A DNA stretch of 64,000 nt, from NCBI RefSeq assembly GCF_900113905.1, contig NZ_FORC01000005.1, positions 140,198 through 204,197 on the forward strand, written 5' to 3'. Position 1 is the stretch's first letter. The number at the start of each line of letters is the position of its first letter. The stretch comes from Phytopseudomonas argentinensis (GTDB lineage: Bacteria > Pseudomonadota > Gammaproteobacteria > Pseudomonadales > Pseudomonadaceae). Both the position numbers and the translations under genes were made by a program. The notes under the pieces are model-generated. The model did not search any database and had not been told where the DNA came from. It saw nothing but the letters and a program-made list of their open reading frames with translations. This document shows positions 47,968 through 56,672 of the stretch, in pieces.

Positions 47968-49032
47968 ATGTACCCGAAAAATGCCTGGTATGTAGCCTGC
48001 ACACCCGACGAGATCGCCGAGAAGCCTCTGGGCCGGCAGATCTGCGGGGAAAAGATCGTCTTCTATCGCGGCGCAGAAGGGCAGGTGGTAGCCCTCGAGG
48101 ACTTCTGCCCACACCGCGGCGCGCCGCTGTCGCTCGGTTATGTCGAGAACGGCAACCTGATCTGTGGCTACCACGGCCTGGAGATGGGCTGCGAAGGCAA
48201 GACCGTGGCCATGCCGGGTCAGCGCGTGCGTGGCTTCCCGGGCATCCGCGCCTTCGCGGCGGTGGAGCGCTATGGCTTCATCTGGGTATGGACGGGCGAT
48301 CAGGCGCTGGCCGACCCCGCCACCATCCACCACCTGGAATGGGCGGAAAACCCCGAATGGGCCTACGGCGGCGGTCTGTTTCATATCAACTGCGATTACC
48401 GCCTGATGATCGACAACCTGATGGACCTGACCCACGAGACCTACGTGCATGCCTCGAGCATCGGCCAGAAGGAAATCGACGAAGCGCCGCCGGTCACCAA
48501 GGTCGAAGGCGACGAGGTGATCACCAGCCGGCATATGGAAAACATCATGGCCCCGCCCTTCTGGCGCATGGCGCTACGCGGCAACGGCCTGGCCGACGAC
48601 GTGCCGGTGGATCGCTGGCAGATCTGCCGCTTCAACCCGCCCAGCCACGTGATGATCGAAGTCGGCGTGGCCCACGCCGGCCATGGCGGCTACGAGGCGC
48701 CGGCCGATGCCAAGGCGGCGAGCATCGTGGTCGACTTCATCACCCCGGAAAGCGAGACCTCGATCTGGTACTTCTGGGGCATGGCGCGCAGCTTCAAGCC
48801 CGAGGACCAGGCGCTGACCGACAGCATCCGTGAAGGCCAGGGCAAGATCTTCAGTGAAGACCTGGAGATGCTCGAGCGCCAGCAGCGCAACCTGCTCTGG
48901 CAGCCCGAACGTCAGTTGCTCAAGCTCAATATCGACGCTGGCGGCGTGCAGTCACGACGGATCATCGACCGCCTGATCAACGAAGAGCAGGCCCTCGCCG
49001 CCCAGAAAATCGACGTCCGCCAGGTCGGCTGA
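47968..49032 (+). CDS. vanA: Vanillate O-demethylase, oxygenase subunit
   Basis: VanA is the terminal Rieske oxygenase that demethylates vanillate to protocatechuate and formaldehyde, using electrons from VanB. The 354-residue protein has the Rieske cluster ligands C47/H49 (CPHRGA) and C66/H69 (CGYHGL), the mononuclear iron site in DNLMDLTHETYVH, and the family start MYPKNAWYVAC. The ATG at 47968 is chosen over the one at 47932, which lies within the operator. vanB follows after 62 bp. Confidence 0.96.
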   Translation: MYPKNAWYVACTPDEIAEKPLGRQICGEKIVFYRGAEGQVVALEDFCPHRGAPLSLGYVENGNLICGYHGLEMGCEGKTVAMPGQRVRGFPGIRAFAAVERYGFIWVWTGDQALADPATIHHLEWAENPEWAYGGGLFHINCDYRLMIDNLMDLTHETYVHASSIGQKEIDEAPPVTKVEGDEVITSRHMENIMAPPFWRMALRGNGLADDVPVDRWQICRFNPPSHVMIEVGVAHAGHGGYEAPADAKAASIVVDFITPESETSIWYFWGMARSFKPEDQALTDSIREGQGKIFSEDLEMLERQQRNLLWQPERQLLKLNIDAGGVQSRRIIDRLINEEQALAAQKIDVRQVG

Positions 49033-49094
49033 TTCATCGACTGCACCGCTCGCCGCCCGTGCAGCGAGCGCAAGCCTTTTACGAGAGCGCCACC

Positions 49095-50042
49095 ATGATC
49101 GACGTCATCGTCACATCCATCGAGCAGCAGGCCCAGGACATTCTCGGCTTCGAGCTGGCCCGCGAAGATGGCGAACCCCTGCCCGCCTTCAGCGCCGGTG
49201 CGCATATCGATGTGCACCTGCCGGATGGGCTGATCCGCCAATACTCGCTGTGCAACCACCCCGAGGAGCGGCACCGTTACCAGATCGCCGTACTGCGCAA
49301 CGCCGACTCGCGCGGTGGCTCCATCGCCATGCACGGTCTGCAGCAGGGCGTCAGGCTGCGCATCAGCGAGCCGCGCAACCTGTTCCCCCTGCAGCACGAC
49401 GCCAAGCGCCACCTGCTGATGGCCGGCGGCATCGGCATCACGCCGATCCTGTGCATGGCCGAGCGCCTGAGCCACACCGGTGGCGATTTCACCCTGCACT
49501 ATTTCGCCCGTTCGGCGCAGCAGGCGGCGTTCATCGAGCGTTTGCGCCAGTCGCCGTTCGCCGACCGCGTGCACCTGCACTTCGATAACGGCGAGCCAGG
49601 CAAGCGCCCGGACACCGCCGCGCTGATCGGCCCGGCGGACCCGCACACCCACCTCTACGTGTGCGGCCCCGGCGGGTTCATGGAACATGTGCTGGGCAGC
49701 GCCCGCGACCTGGGCTGGGCGAACGACAACCTGCACCGCGAGTACTTCAGCGCCGAGACCGACGACCAGCCGAAAACCGGCTTCGAGATTCAGCTGGCCA
49801 GCAGCGGCGAGGTGCTGCAGGTACCGGACGGCATCAGCGTAGTGGAAGTGCTGCGCGACATCGGCGTGGAAATTCCGGTGTCCTGCGAGCAAGGCATCTG
49901 CGGTACCTGCCTGACCCGCGTGCTGGAGGGCGAACCGGACCACCGCGACCTGTTTCTCACCGAGGATGAACAGGCCGCCAATGATCAATTCACGCCCTGC
50001 TGTTCAAGGGCGAAAAGTGCGCGGCTGGTGTTGGATATCTGA
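49095..50042 (+). CDS. vanB: Vanillate O-demethylase, reductase subunit
   Basis: VanB passes electrons from NAD(P)H through flavin and a plant-type [2Fe-2S] cluster to VanA. The 315-residue protein has the flavin domain (RQYSLCNHP), the NAD(P)-binding domain (LLMAGGIGITPILCMA, YVCGPGGFM), and the C-terminal ferredoxin domain with C264, C269, C272 and C302 in the expected spacing. The ATG at 49095 gives the family N terminus. REP palindromes follow its stop. Confidence 0.96.
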   Translation: MIDVIVTSIEQQAQDILGFELAREDGEPLPAFSAGAHIDVHLPDGLIRQYSLCNHPEERHRYQIAVLRNADSRGGSIAMHGLQQGVRLRISEPRNLFPLQHDAKRHLLMAGGIGITPILCMAERLSHTGGDFTLHYFARSAQQAAFIERLRQSPFADRVHLHFDNGEPGKRPDTAALIGPADPHTHLYVCGPGGFMEHVLGSARDLGWANDNLHREYFSAETDDQPKTGFEIQLASSGEVLQVPDGISVVEVLRDIGVEIPVSCEQGICGTCLTRVLEGEPDHRDLFLTEDEQAANDQFTPCCSRAKSARLVLDI

Positions 50043-50057
50043 ATACACCCGGATAAC

Positions 50058-50123
50058 TGTGGGAGCGCGCCATGCGCGCGAAAAATCGCGGGCATGGACT
50101 GGGCGCCCCCGCCCGCTCCCACA
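50058..50123. repeat. REP doublet after vanB
   Basis: TGTGGGAGCGCGCCATGCGC at the left and GCCCGCTCCCACA at the right form an inverted pair of Pseudomonas REP sequences starting 16 bases after the vanB stop. It may stabilise or end the vanAB transcript. Confidence 0.8.
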
Positions 50124-50233
50124 GGCTTTGTTTCCATTAAAGGGGTTTGAGTGACTTAAACGCCGCTCTTTACAGCTGCCCGGCCGGTTTCAGATGTCAG
50201 ATGCGAAAGACATCGCGCGGCTTACGCAAATAA

Positions 50234-50282
50234 TGTGGGAGCGCGCCATGCGCGCGAAAAATCTCGAGCATGGCGCGCTCGC
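50234..50282. repeat. Second REP palindrome downstream of vanB
   Basis: GAGCGCGCCATG (50239-50250) and CATGGCGCGCTC (50269-50280) are exact inverted repeats, preceded by the REP head TGTGG. It lies in the 278-bp gap between the convergent vanB and acetyltransferase genes, which otherwise appears empty. Confidence 0.8.
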
Positions 50283-50320
50283 AAGTTACCCCCACAAATC
50301 ACCCCCCACCCAAGATCGAT

Positions 50321-50779
50321 TCAGCTGCAGAGCTCACGCGCCATGACAAAGGTGCGCTCATCACCGTCGACAACTTCACGCACCACGGCATAACCAAGCG
50401 CGCTATAGAACGGCACCGCCGTCAGCGAGGCAGGCACCCGCAATTGCCCCACGCCAGCGGCACGGGCCACACCTTCGACATGCCTCATCAGCGCCTTGCC
50501 AACGCCGCGCCCCTGCCTCTCGGGCAGCACGAACACCGACCTGACCACATCGCCCGCCAGGCTCGCGGTGCCGACCACGCGTGCGCCGTCGAGCGCCACG
50601 AACACCTGCCGAGAGGCCATCAGCCCACGCACGCCAGCGGCGTCGAAGTTGGCCACTACCCGATCGATCACTGCAGGTGGGTAATCCTGCGCATTACTGA
50701 GCCGCAGGGTCTGCACGATAAGCTGGCTGATCGCCTCGGCATCGCTGTCGAGTGCGCGACGAATCTGCGCCTCAGCCAT
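50321..50779 (-). CDS. GNAT-family N-acetyltransferase
   Basis: A 152-residue single GNAT domain with the acetyl-CoA pyrophosphate loop in VFVLPERQGRGVGKALM and the C-terminal PFYSALGYAVVRE segment. Its start overlaps the vanR 3' end by 8 bp, so it is probably co-translated with the regulator. The acceptor substrate is unknown; such small enzymes modify amines, peptides or antibiotics. A function in aromatic catabolism is not obvious. Confidence 0.85.
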   Translation of the reverse strand: MAEAQIRRALDSDAEAISQLIVQTLRLSNAQDYPPAVIDRVVANFDAAGVRGLMASRQVFVALDGARVVGTASLAGDVVRSVFVLPERQGRGVGKALMRHVEGVARAAGVGQLRVPASLTAVPFYSALGYAVVREVVDGDERTFVMARELCS

Positions 50780-51482
50780 TGCGCAATACGGTCATCGCCG
50801 CCTCGCCGCCCCCCTGCATGGCTCGGGCATAGCGCAGGGTGGCATTGGCGTGCTCGCGCATGATGCCTTCGGCACGGGCGCCCTGGCCGTTGATCAAGGC
50901 GTCGTAAACGGCGTGATGCTGCATGTGGGCAAAGCTGAAGCGCCGGTACTCGCGCGCCATGTCATTGCCGTCCACGGCCAGGGAGCTGACCGAGGCGAAT
51001 GGCAGGTGATCGTTGCGCGACAGCGCCACGGCAATGGCACTGTTGCCGCTGGCCTCGATGATCGCCTGGTGAAAGCGCTTGTTGAGGTCGTGGTAGATCT
51101 CCAGCTCCTCCATCACCACATGGCCCTTGTCGAACAGCCGATCGCCTTCAACCAGGCAGGCATGCAGCCGGCTGCGGATCGCATCGGATAGCCCTCGCTC
51201 GGCGGCCTGGCGCGCGGCCAGCCCCTCCAGCACGCCACGCACCTCCACGGCCCCGGCGATATCCTCGTCGGTCACCGCCCGCACCGTGTAGCCACGGCCA
51301 GGCGCCTTGCATAGCAAGCCTTCCTGTTCGAGGGTACGAAAGGCGATGCGGATCGGCGTACGTGAGACCTGCAGCCGCTCGGCGGTAGGAATCTCGGCGA
51401 TACGCTCGCCGGCCGCCAGCTCGCCCGAAGCGATCATCTGCCGCAAGGCGGCCAACACCCGCTGTCCGGATTTGTACATCAT
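50772..51482 (-). CDS. vanR: GntR-family (FCD) repressor VanR
   Basis: VanR represses vanAB until vanillate binds. The 236-residue protein has an N-terminal GntR winged helix (GERIAEIPTAERLQVSRTPIRIAFRTLEQEGLL) and an all-helical C-terminal FCD effector domain with the metal-type histidines (HDLNKRFHQAII, HMQHHAVYDAL). ATG codons at 51482 and 51479 are adjacent; GAGGA precedes them. The presence of two ATTGGATCCAAT-type operators near vanA supports the name. The frame is open further upstream, but without conserved sequence. Confidence 0.88.
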   Translation of the reverse strand: MMYKSGQRVLAALRQMIASGELAAGERIAEIPTAERLQVSRTPIRIAFRTLEQEGLLCKAPGRGYTVRAVTDEDIAGAVEVRGVLEGLAARQAAERGLSDAIRSRLHACLVEGDRLFDKGHVVMEELEIYHDLNKRFHQAIIEASGNSAIAVALSRNDHLPFASVSSLAVDGNDMAREYRRFSFAHMQHHAVYDALINGQGARAEGIMREHANATLRYARAMQGGGEAAMTVLRNG

Positions 51483-51510
51483 GTCCTCGTCGCCTTGCTG
51501 AAGCGCCCAA

Positions 51511-51897
51511 TCATACCGCTGGCCCGCGGCGCAGCGCCCAACCGGCAAGCCCCGCGGACACCACCTCGAAGAGGATGGCCCACAGGTTGAAGGTCTGCTG
51601 CGCGCCGCCATCGAGCCACAACCCGACGATGCGCCCCAGCGCCAGGCTGGCATAGAGCACCAGCAGCAGGATCAGCGCCGGTCGGGTCAGCTCGGGCAAC
51701 CACAGGCACAGGCCGAGAAACACTGCCAGGCCAATCGACAGAGCGCCGTAGTAGGCGCGCACATCGGTGACCGCAGACGACTCCATCAGCAGCATGCCGC
51801 TGACCGCCCCCATTTCCTGGGGCCACAGAAAGTAAGCGCCGCCGAAGCCGGCGAGCAACAGCAATTGCACAACGAGAAACAGACGAGCAACGGGCAT
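51511..51897 (-). CDS. DUF4345 family small membrane protein
   Basis: A 128-residue protein with four hydrophobic helices and the motif DVRAYYGALSIGLAVFL characteristic of DUF4345. The ATG at 51897 has a strong GGAGGA ribosome binding site; an upstream in-frame ATG is less likely. It lies between vanR and pobR on the same strand. Function unknown. Confidence 0.75.
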   Translation of the reverse strand: MPVARLFLVVQLLLLAGFGGAYFLWPQEMGAVSGMLLMESSAVTDVRAYYGALSIGLAVFLGLCLWLPELTRPALILLLVLYASLALGRIVGLWLDGGAQQTFNLWAILFEVVSAGLAGWALRRGPAV

Positions 51898-51936
51898 GGC
51901 GCAGTCCTCCGGACACGTGGGCGCAGCATAGGCCAC

Positions 51937-52803
51937 TCAGCGCTGCTGCCGAAAGGCACTGGGCGTCTGGCCGGTCAGGCGTTTGAAGAAACGCGAGAAA
52001 TACGCCGGTTCGGAAAACTGCAGCGCATCGGCGATCTGGCTGAGGGTCATCGACGAATACACCAGCAGGCGCTTGGCCTCCAGCAACTGGCGCTGGTGCA
52101 CCAGCGCCTGAGCGCTCTGCCCGGCGTAGCGACGGGTCATGGTGTTGAGGTGGGCGGTGGTGATGCCCAGACGCCGGGCGTACTCCTCGACCGACAGTTG
52201 CTCGCGAAAATGCTGCTCCACCAGGCGATTGAACGCGGCCAGATGCTGCTCGCCGCGCACCGGCCGGTCGGCGGCCTGGCGCACCAGCACCTGGCGGCCC
52301 AGCCAGACGGCAAGCACGCCGACCAGCGACTGCAACAGCAGGTTGCGGGCCGGTGCGCTTTGCCCGTACTCGCGGTCGATGGCATCGAACAGGGTATCCA
52401 GATAGCCCTGGTCATCGCCCACCGGGTACAGCGCCGGTGCGCTGAACACCGGGTGCTGGGCACCGAGATGGGCTTCCAGTTGCGCCACCAGCGGCGCCGC
52501 CAAGGTCAGCACGTAGCCGTCCACGTCATCGGAAAACTGGAAACCGTGCACGCACAAGGGCGGCAGCACCTGCAGCGCCGCGTCGTCGATGCGCGACTGC
52601 ACGCCCTCCACCTCGATCAAAGCCCAGCCGCTGCGCAGATACAGCAGCTGCAGCAGATCCGGATGGCGATGGGGCTCGATCACCCAGTCGTGCAGGCGGC
52701 TGCGCTTGGGAATCGACTCGCAGTGCAGCAAGTCAGGCGTTGGCCACTCCAGGGCATCGCCATACAACTTGAACACCGGTACGCCGACCTGCTGCTGATT
52801 CAT
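51937..52803 (-). CDS. pobR: AraC-family activator PobR
   Basis: PobR activates pobA in response to 4-hydroxybenzoate. The 288-residue protein has an N-terminal cupin-like sensing half (HRHPDLLQLLYLRSGWALIEVEG) and a C-terminal double helix-turn-helix (LSVEEYARRLGITTAHLNTMTRRYAG, LSQIADALQFSEPAYFSRFFKRLTGQTPSAFR). It is divergent from pobA across 139 bp, as in P. aeruginosa. Confidence 0.9.
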   Translation of the reverse strand: MNQQQVGVPVFKLYGDALEWPTPDLLHCESIPKRSRLHDWVIEPHRHPDLLQLLYLRSGWALIEVEGVQSRIDDAALQVLPPLCVHGFQFSDDVDGYVLTLAAPLVAQLEAHLGAQHPVFSAPALYPVGDDQGYLDTLFDAIDREYGQSAPARNLLLQSLVGVLAVWLGRQVLVRQAADRPVRGEQHLAAFNRLVEQHFREQLSVEEYARRLGITTAHLNTMTRRYAGQSAQALVHQRQLLEAKRLLVYSSMTLSQIADALQFSEPAYFSRFFKRLTGQTPSAFRQQR

Positions 52804-52942
52804 GACGGCTCCTAGAAAAGTGGCCGATAGGCGAACGGAGTTTATGAAAGTCCAAGTAAACGACGTGAATTTGCCTTATCCGCCGAATAACGCCAATCAA
52901 AAATACAAGCACAAAGGTCCACACAACAATATCGAGGACACC

Positions 52943-54127
52943 ATGAAGACCTCCGTCGCCATCATCGGGGCCGGCCCCTCCGGCCTGCTGCTCGGTCAAC
53001 TGCTGCACAACGCCGGCATCGATACCGTGATTCTCGAACGCCAGAGCCCCGACTACGTGCTCGGCCGCATCCGTGCCGGTGTATTGGAGCAAGGCATGGT
53101 CGACCTGCTGCGCGAGGCGGGCGTCGGTGCGCGTATGGACCGCGAAGGGCTGGTGCACGATGGCTTCGAGCTGGCCTTCGACGGCCGCCGCGAGCGGATC
53201 GACCTCAAGGGCCTGACCGGCGGCAAGAGGGTGATGATCTACGGCCAGACCGAAGTCACCCGCGACCTGATGGAGGCCCGCGAGGCGAGTGGCGGCGTGA
53301 CCCACTACGAGGTCAGCGATGTAAAGCTGCACGACCTCAAGGGTGGCGCGCCTCATGTCACCTACCAGAAGGACGGCCAGGCCCATCGCCTGGACTGCGA
53401 TTACATCGCCGGTTGCGACGGCTACCACGGCGTGTCCCGGCAATCGATCCCCGCCGAAACCCTCCAGGTGTTCGAGCGGGTCTACCCGTTCGGCTGGCTC
53501 GGCGTGCTGGCCGACACCCCACCGGTGGCCGAGGAGCTGATCTACGCCAGCCACCCGCGCGGCTTCGCCCTGTGCAGCATGCGCTCGCCGACGCGCACCC
53601 GCTATTACGTGCAGGTCGGCCTCGACGAGCAGGTGCAGGACTGGTCCGACGAGCGCTTCTGGGATGAGCTCAAATCGCGCCTGCCAGCCGAGACGGCGGC
53701 CAATCTGGTCACCGGGCCATCCATCGAGAAAAGCATCGCGCCGCTGCGCAGCTTCGTGGTCGAGCCCATGCAGTACGGCAAGCTGTTCCTGCTCGGCGAC
53801 GCCGCCCATATCGTGCCACCCACCGGCGCCAAGGGCCTCAACCTGGCGGCCAGCGACGTCAGCACCCTGTACCGCATCCTGCTCAAGGTGTACGGCGAAG
53901 GCCGCACCGACCTGCTGGAGCGCTACTCGGCGATCTGCCTGCGGCGGATCTGGAAGGCCGAGCGATTCTCCTGGTGGATGACCGGCCTGCTGCACAACTT
54001 TCCGGATACCGATGCCTTCACCGCGCGCATGCGCCAGACCGAGCTGGACTACTTCGTGGGCTCCGAGGCAGGCCGCACCAGCATCGCCGAGAACTACGTG
54101 GGCCTGCCCTACGAGCCCATCGAATAG
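52943..54127 (+). CDS. pobA: 4-hydroxybenzoate 3-monooxygenase
   Basis: PobA hydroxylates 4-hydroxybenzoate to protocatechuate with FAD, NADPH and oxygen. The 394-residue protein equals the P. aeruginosa enzyme in length and has the FAD motif IIGAGPSG (G9-x-G11-x-x-G14), the DG motif CDGYHGVSR and the GDAAHIVPPTGAKGLN FAD ribityl-binding segment. The ATG at 52943 matches the MKTSVAIIGAG start; the frame extends upstream through the promoter. It feeds 4-hydroxybenzoate derived from coumarate into the same pool as VanAB. Confidence 0.97.
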   Translation: MKTSVAIIGAGPSGLLLGQLLHNAGIDTVILERQSPDYVLGRIRAGVLEQGMVDLLREAGVGARMDREGLVHDGFELAFDGRRERIDLKGLTGGKRVMIYGQTEVTRDLMEAREASGGVTHYEVSDVKLHDLKGGAPHVTYQKDGQAHRLDCDYIAGCDGYHGVSRQSIPAETLQVFERVYPFGWLGVLADTPPVAEELIYASHPRGFALCSMRSPTRTRYYVQVGLDEQVQDWSDERFWDELKSRLPAETAANLVTGPSIEKSIAPLRSFVVEPMQYGKLFLLGDAAHIVPPTGAKGLNLAASDVSTLYRILLKVYGEGRTDLLERYSAICLRRIWKAERFSWWMTGLLHNFPDTDAFTARMRQTELDYFVGSEAGRTSIAENYVGLPYEPIE

Positions 54128-54181
54128 ATAAACACCCGCTGACGGCGCTATGCTTCCGAAACCCCACCGAGGATTTCCAGC

Positions 54182-54616
54182 ATGCGCCCAATGCTTCTTG
54201 TCGCCGGCCTGGTCGTCGGCTTTGCCCAGGCCGCCGAGCCGCTGACCATCGATGTGCACCGTGATGCCAACTGCGGCTGCTGCAAGGGCTGGATCAGCCA
54301 CCTGCAGGCCAACGGTTTTCAGGTCAACGACCATGTCGAGACCGACATGCACGCCGTCAAGCAGCGCCTCGGCGTGCCCGAGCGCCTGGGCTCCTGTCAC
54401 ACCGGGGTGATCGACGGCAAATTCGTCGAAGGCCATGTGCCCGCCGCCGATATCCTCAAACTGCGCGAACGACCCGACTTGCTCGGCATCGCCGCCCCCG
54501 GCATGCCCACCGGCTCGCCGGGCATGGAGCGCGGCAACATTCGCGATGCCTATCAGGTGATTGGATTGGACGCACAAGGCGGCGAAAGCGTGGTCAGTAG
54601 TTATCCGGGTAACTGA
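54182..54616 (+). CDS. DUF411 periplasmic metal-binding protein
   Basis: A 144-residue secreted protein: signal peptide cleaved near AQAAEP (about residue 18), then the DUF411 cysteine motif ANCGCCKGW and LGSCHTGVIDGKFVEGHVP. DUF411 members are often linked to copper or other soft-metal handling. No copper gene is adjacent here. It starts 54 bp after pobA and precedes the zinc peptidase gene by 25 bp. Confidence 0.85.
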   Translation: MRPMLLVAGLVVGFAQAAEPLTIDVHRDANCGCCKGWISHLQANGFQVNDHVETDMHAVKQRLGVPERLGSCHTGVIDGKFVEGHVPAADILKLRERPDLLGIAAPGMPTGSPGMERGNIRDAYQVIGLDAQGGESVVSSYPGN

Positions 54617-54641
54617 CTCGCTCTCTTGAAAGGATATCGCC

Positions 54642-55511
54642 ATGCGCTGGAAACGAGCTCGCCGCAGTGACAACGTCGTGGACGCCCGCGGCGGCGGCGG
54701 TGGTGGCATGCGCTTTGGTGGCGGCCGCGGATTGAGCCTGGGCGGCATCGCCATTGTCGTGGTGGTCGGCTTGCTGATGGGCCAGGACCCGCTGCAGATT
54801 CTCGGCCAACTGACCGGGCAATCAGGCGGCTACACGACGACCCAGGCGGATCGCCCCGCTGCCAACGACGAGCAGTCGGAGTTCGTGCGTGCGGTACTCG
54901 GCGATACCGAAGATACCTGGCGCACCATCTTCCAGGCCAATAGCCGTCAGTATCAGGATCCGAAACTGGTGCTGTTCGACGGCGGGGTGAATTCCGCCTG
55001 CGGCTTCGCCAGCTCGGCGGTCGGCCCCTTCTACTGCCCGGGCGACCGGCAGGTGTATCTGGACCTGAGCTTCTTTCGTGATCTGGAACAGCGCTATGGG
55101 GCGGCCGGTGACTTCGCCCAGGCCTACGTGATCGCCCATGAGGTCGGCCACCATGTGCAGACGCTGCTGGGCGTTTCCGCCAAGGTCGATGCAGCGCGCC
55201 AGCGCGGCGAAAACCTGGAAGGCGCCAACGGCCTGCTGGTGCGCCAGGAATTGCAGGCCGACTGCCTGGCCGGCATCTGGGCGCACCACGCCCAGCAGCG
55301 CCTGGACTGGCTCGAGCCCGGCGACCTGGAAGAAGCCCTGAACGCCGCCAATGCCATCGGCGATGATCGTCTGCAGCAACAGGCCCGCGGCCACGTGGTG
55401 CCGGACTCCTTCACCCACGGCACCTCGGCGCAGCGCGTGCACTGGTTCACCACCGGGTTCGACACCGGCAAGGTAGGCGCCTGCGACACCTTTTCCAGCG
55501 CACGGCTGTAA
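54642..55511 (+). CDS. YpfJ-type neutral zinc metallopeptidase
   Basis: A 289-residue protein with a Gly-rich N terminus, one transmembrane helix (about 32-46) and an extracytoplasmic peptidase domain. The zinc motif HEVGH is at 166-170, with CGFASSAVGPFYCPGDRQVYLDLSFF before it and QELQADCLAGIW supplying the third ligand glutamate. YpfJ-family substrates are unknown. It may be co-transcribed with the DUF411 gene. A hairpin follows the stop. Confidence 0.88.
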   Translation: MRWKRARRSDNVVDARGGGGGGMRFGGGRGLSLGGIAIVVVVGLLMGQDPLQILGQLTGQSGGYTTTQADRPAANDEQSEFVRAVLGDTEDTWRTIFQANSRQYQDPKLVLFDGGVNSACGFASSAVGPFYCPGDRQVYLDLSFFRDLEQRYGAAGDFAQAYVIAHEVGHHVQTLLGVSAKVDAARQRGENLEGANGLLVRQELQADCLAGIWAHHAQQRLDWLEPGDLEEALNAANAIGDDRLQQQARGHVVPDSFTHGTSAQRVHWFTTGFDTGKVGACDTFSSARL

Positions 55512-55515
55512 GCCG

Positions 55516-55539
55516 CCAGCCCTGACTGGTCAGGGCTGG
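55516..55539 (+). terminator. Hairpin after the zinc peptidase gene, possible terminator
   Basis: CCAGCCCTGA and its exact complement surround a four-base loop, five bases past the stop. There is no T run, so termination is uncertain. Confidence 0.45.
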
Positions 55540-55604
55540 AGCGCTGTACGCAAAAGCGCTCGGGCGGGCATACTTCACTCTTTTAATGGCTGGGCACCTT
55601 TAAC

Positions 55605-56672
55605 ATGCGCATTCTCGTTACCGGCGGCGCCGGCTTTATCGGTTCGGCACTGATCCGTCACCTGATCAACGACACCGATCATGAGGTGCTCAACCTCGAC
55701 AAGCTGACCTACGCCGGCAACCTGGAGTCGCTGCGCGAGGTCGAGAACGACCCGCGCTATCGCTTCCTGCAGGCCGATATCGGCGACCAGCCTGCGGTAA
55801 GCGAGGCGCTGCACAGCTTCCTGCCCGATGCCATCATGCACCTGGCGGCCGAGTCCCATGTCGACCGCTCCATCGATGGCCCGGCGGCCTTCATCCAGAC
55901 CAATATCGTCGGCACCTATGCCCTGCTCGAGGCCACCCGCGCCTACTGGTCGAAGCTGGACGAGCCACGTCGTCAGGCGTTTCGCTTCCACCATATTTCC
56001 ACTGACGAGGTGTATGGCGACCTGCACGGCGTCGACGACCTGTTCACCGAGACCACGCCCTACGCACCCAGCTCCCCCTACTCGGCCAGCAAGGCGGCCT
56101 CGGACCACCTGGTGCGCGCCTGGCAACGCACCTATAGCCTGCCGGTGCTGCTGACCAACTGTTCGAACAACTACGGCCCGTATCACTTCCCGGAGAAGCT
56201 GATCCCGCTGGTGATCCTCAACGCCCTGGATGGCAAGGCGCTGCCGGTGTACGGCAACGGCCAGCAGGTACGCGACTGGCTGTTCGTCGAGGACCACGCC
56301 CGCGCCCTGCTGCAGGTGGTGACCCGCGGCGCGGTCGGCGAGACCTACAATATCGGCGGCCACAACGAGCAGAAGAACCTCGAAGTGGTGCATGCCATCT
56401 GCGACCTGCTCGACGAGCTGCAACCGCGTGCGGCAGGCTCCTACCGCGAGCAGGTCACCTTCGTCACCGACCGCCCCGGCCATGACCTGCGCTACGCCAT
56501 CGACGCCAGCAAGATCGAGCGCGAGCTGGGCTGGACGCCGGCCGAAACCTTCCCCAGCGGCCTGCGCAAGACCGTGCGCTGGTACCTGGACAACCTCGAC
56601 TGGTGCCGCCGCGTACAAGACGGCAGCTATCAGCGCGAACGGCTCGGCGCCCCCAGGGAGCAACAAGCATGA
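55605..56672 (+). CDS. rmlB: dTDP-glucose 4,6-dehydratase
   Basis: RmlB converts dTDP-glucose to dTDP-4-keto-6-deoxyglucose, the second step of dTDP-L-rhamnose synthesis for lipopolysaccharide and rhamnolipid. The 355-residue short-chain-dehydrogenase-fold protein has the NAD motif GGAGFIG, the catalytic HISTDEVYG, YSASK and the NNYGPYHFPEKLIP loop. It is the first gene of the rmlBACD operon; each junction overlaps by 1-4 bp. Confidence 0.97.
   Translation: MRILVTGGAGFIGSALIRHLINDTDHEVLNLDKLTYAGNLESLREVENDPRYRFLQADIGDQPAVSEALHSFLPDAIMHLAAESHVDRSIDGPAAFIQTNIVGTYALLEATRAYWSKLDEPRRQAFRFHHISTDEVYGDLHGVDDLFTETTPYAPSSPYSASKAASDHLVRAWQRTYSLPVLLTNCSNNYGPYHFPEKLIPLVILNALDGKALPVYGNGQQVRDWLFVEDHARALLQVVTRGAVGETYNIGGHNEQKNLEVVHAICDLLDELQPRAAGSYREQVTFVTDRPGHDLRYAIDASKIERELGWTPAETFPSGLRKTVRWYLDNLDWCRRVQDGSYQRERLGAPREQQA

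Noticed and set aside
52733..54754. Long minus-strand open frame opposite pobA
   Set aside because: Shadow of the conserved pobA frame; it would also run through the pobR-pobA promoter region and into DUF411.
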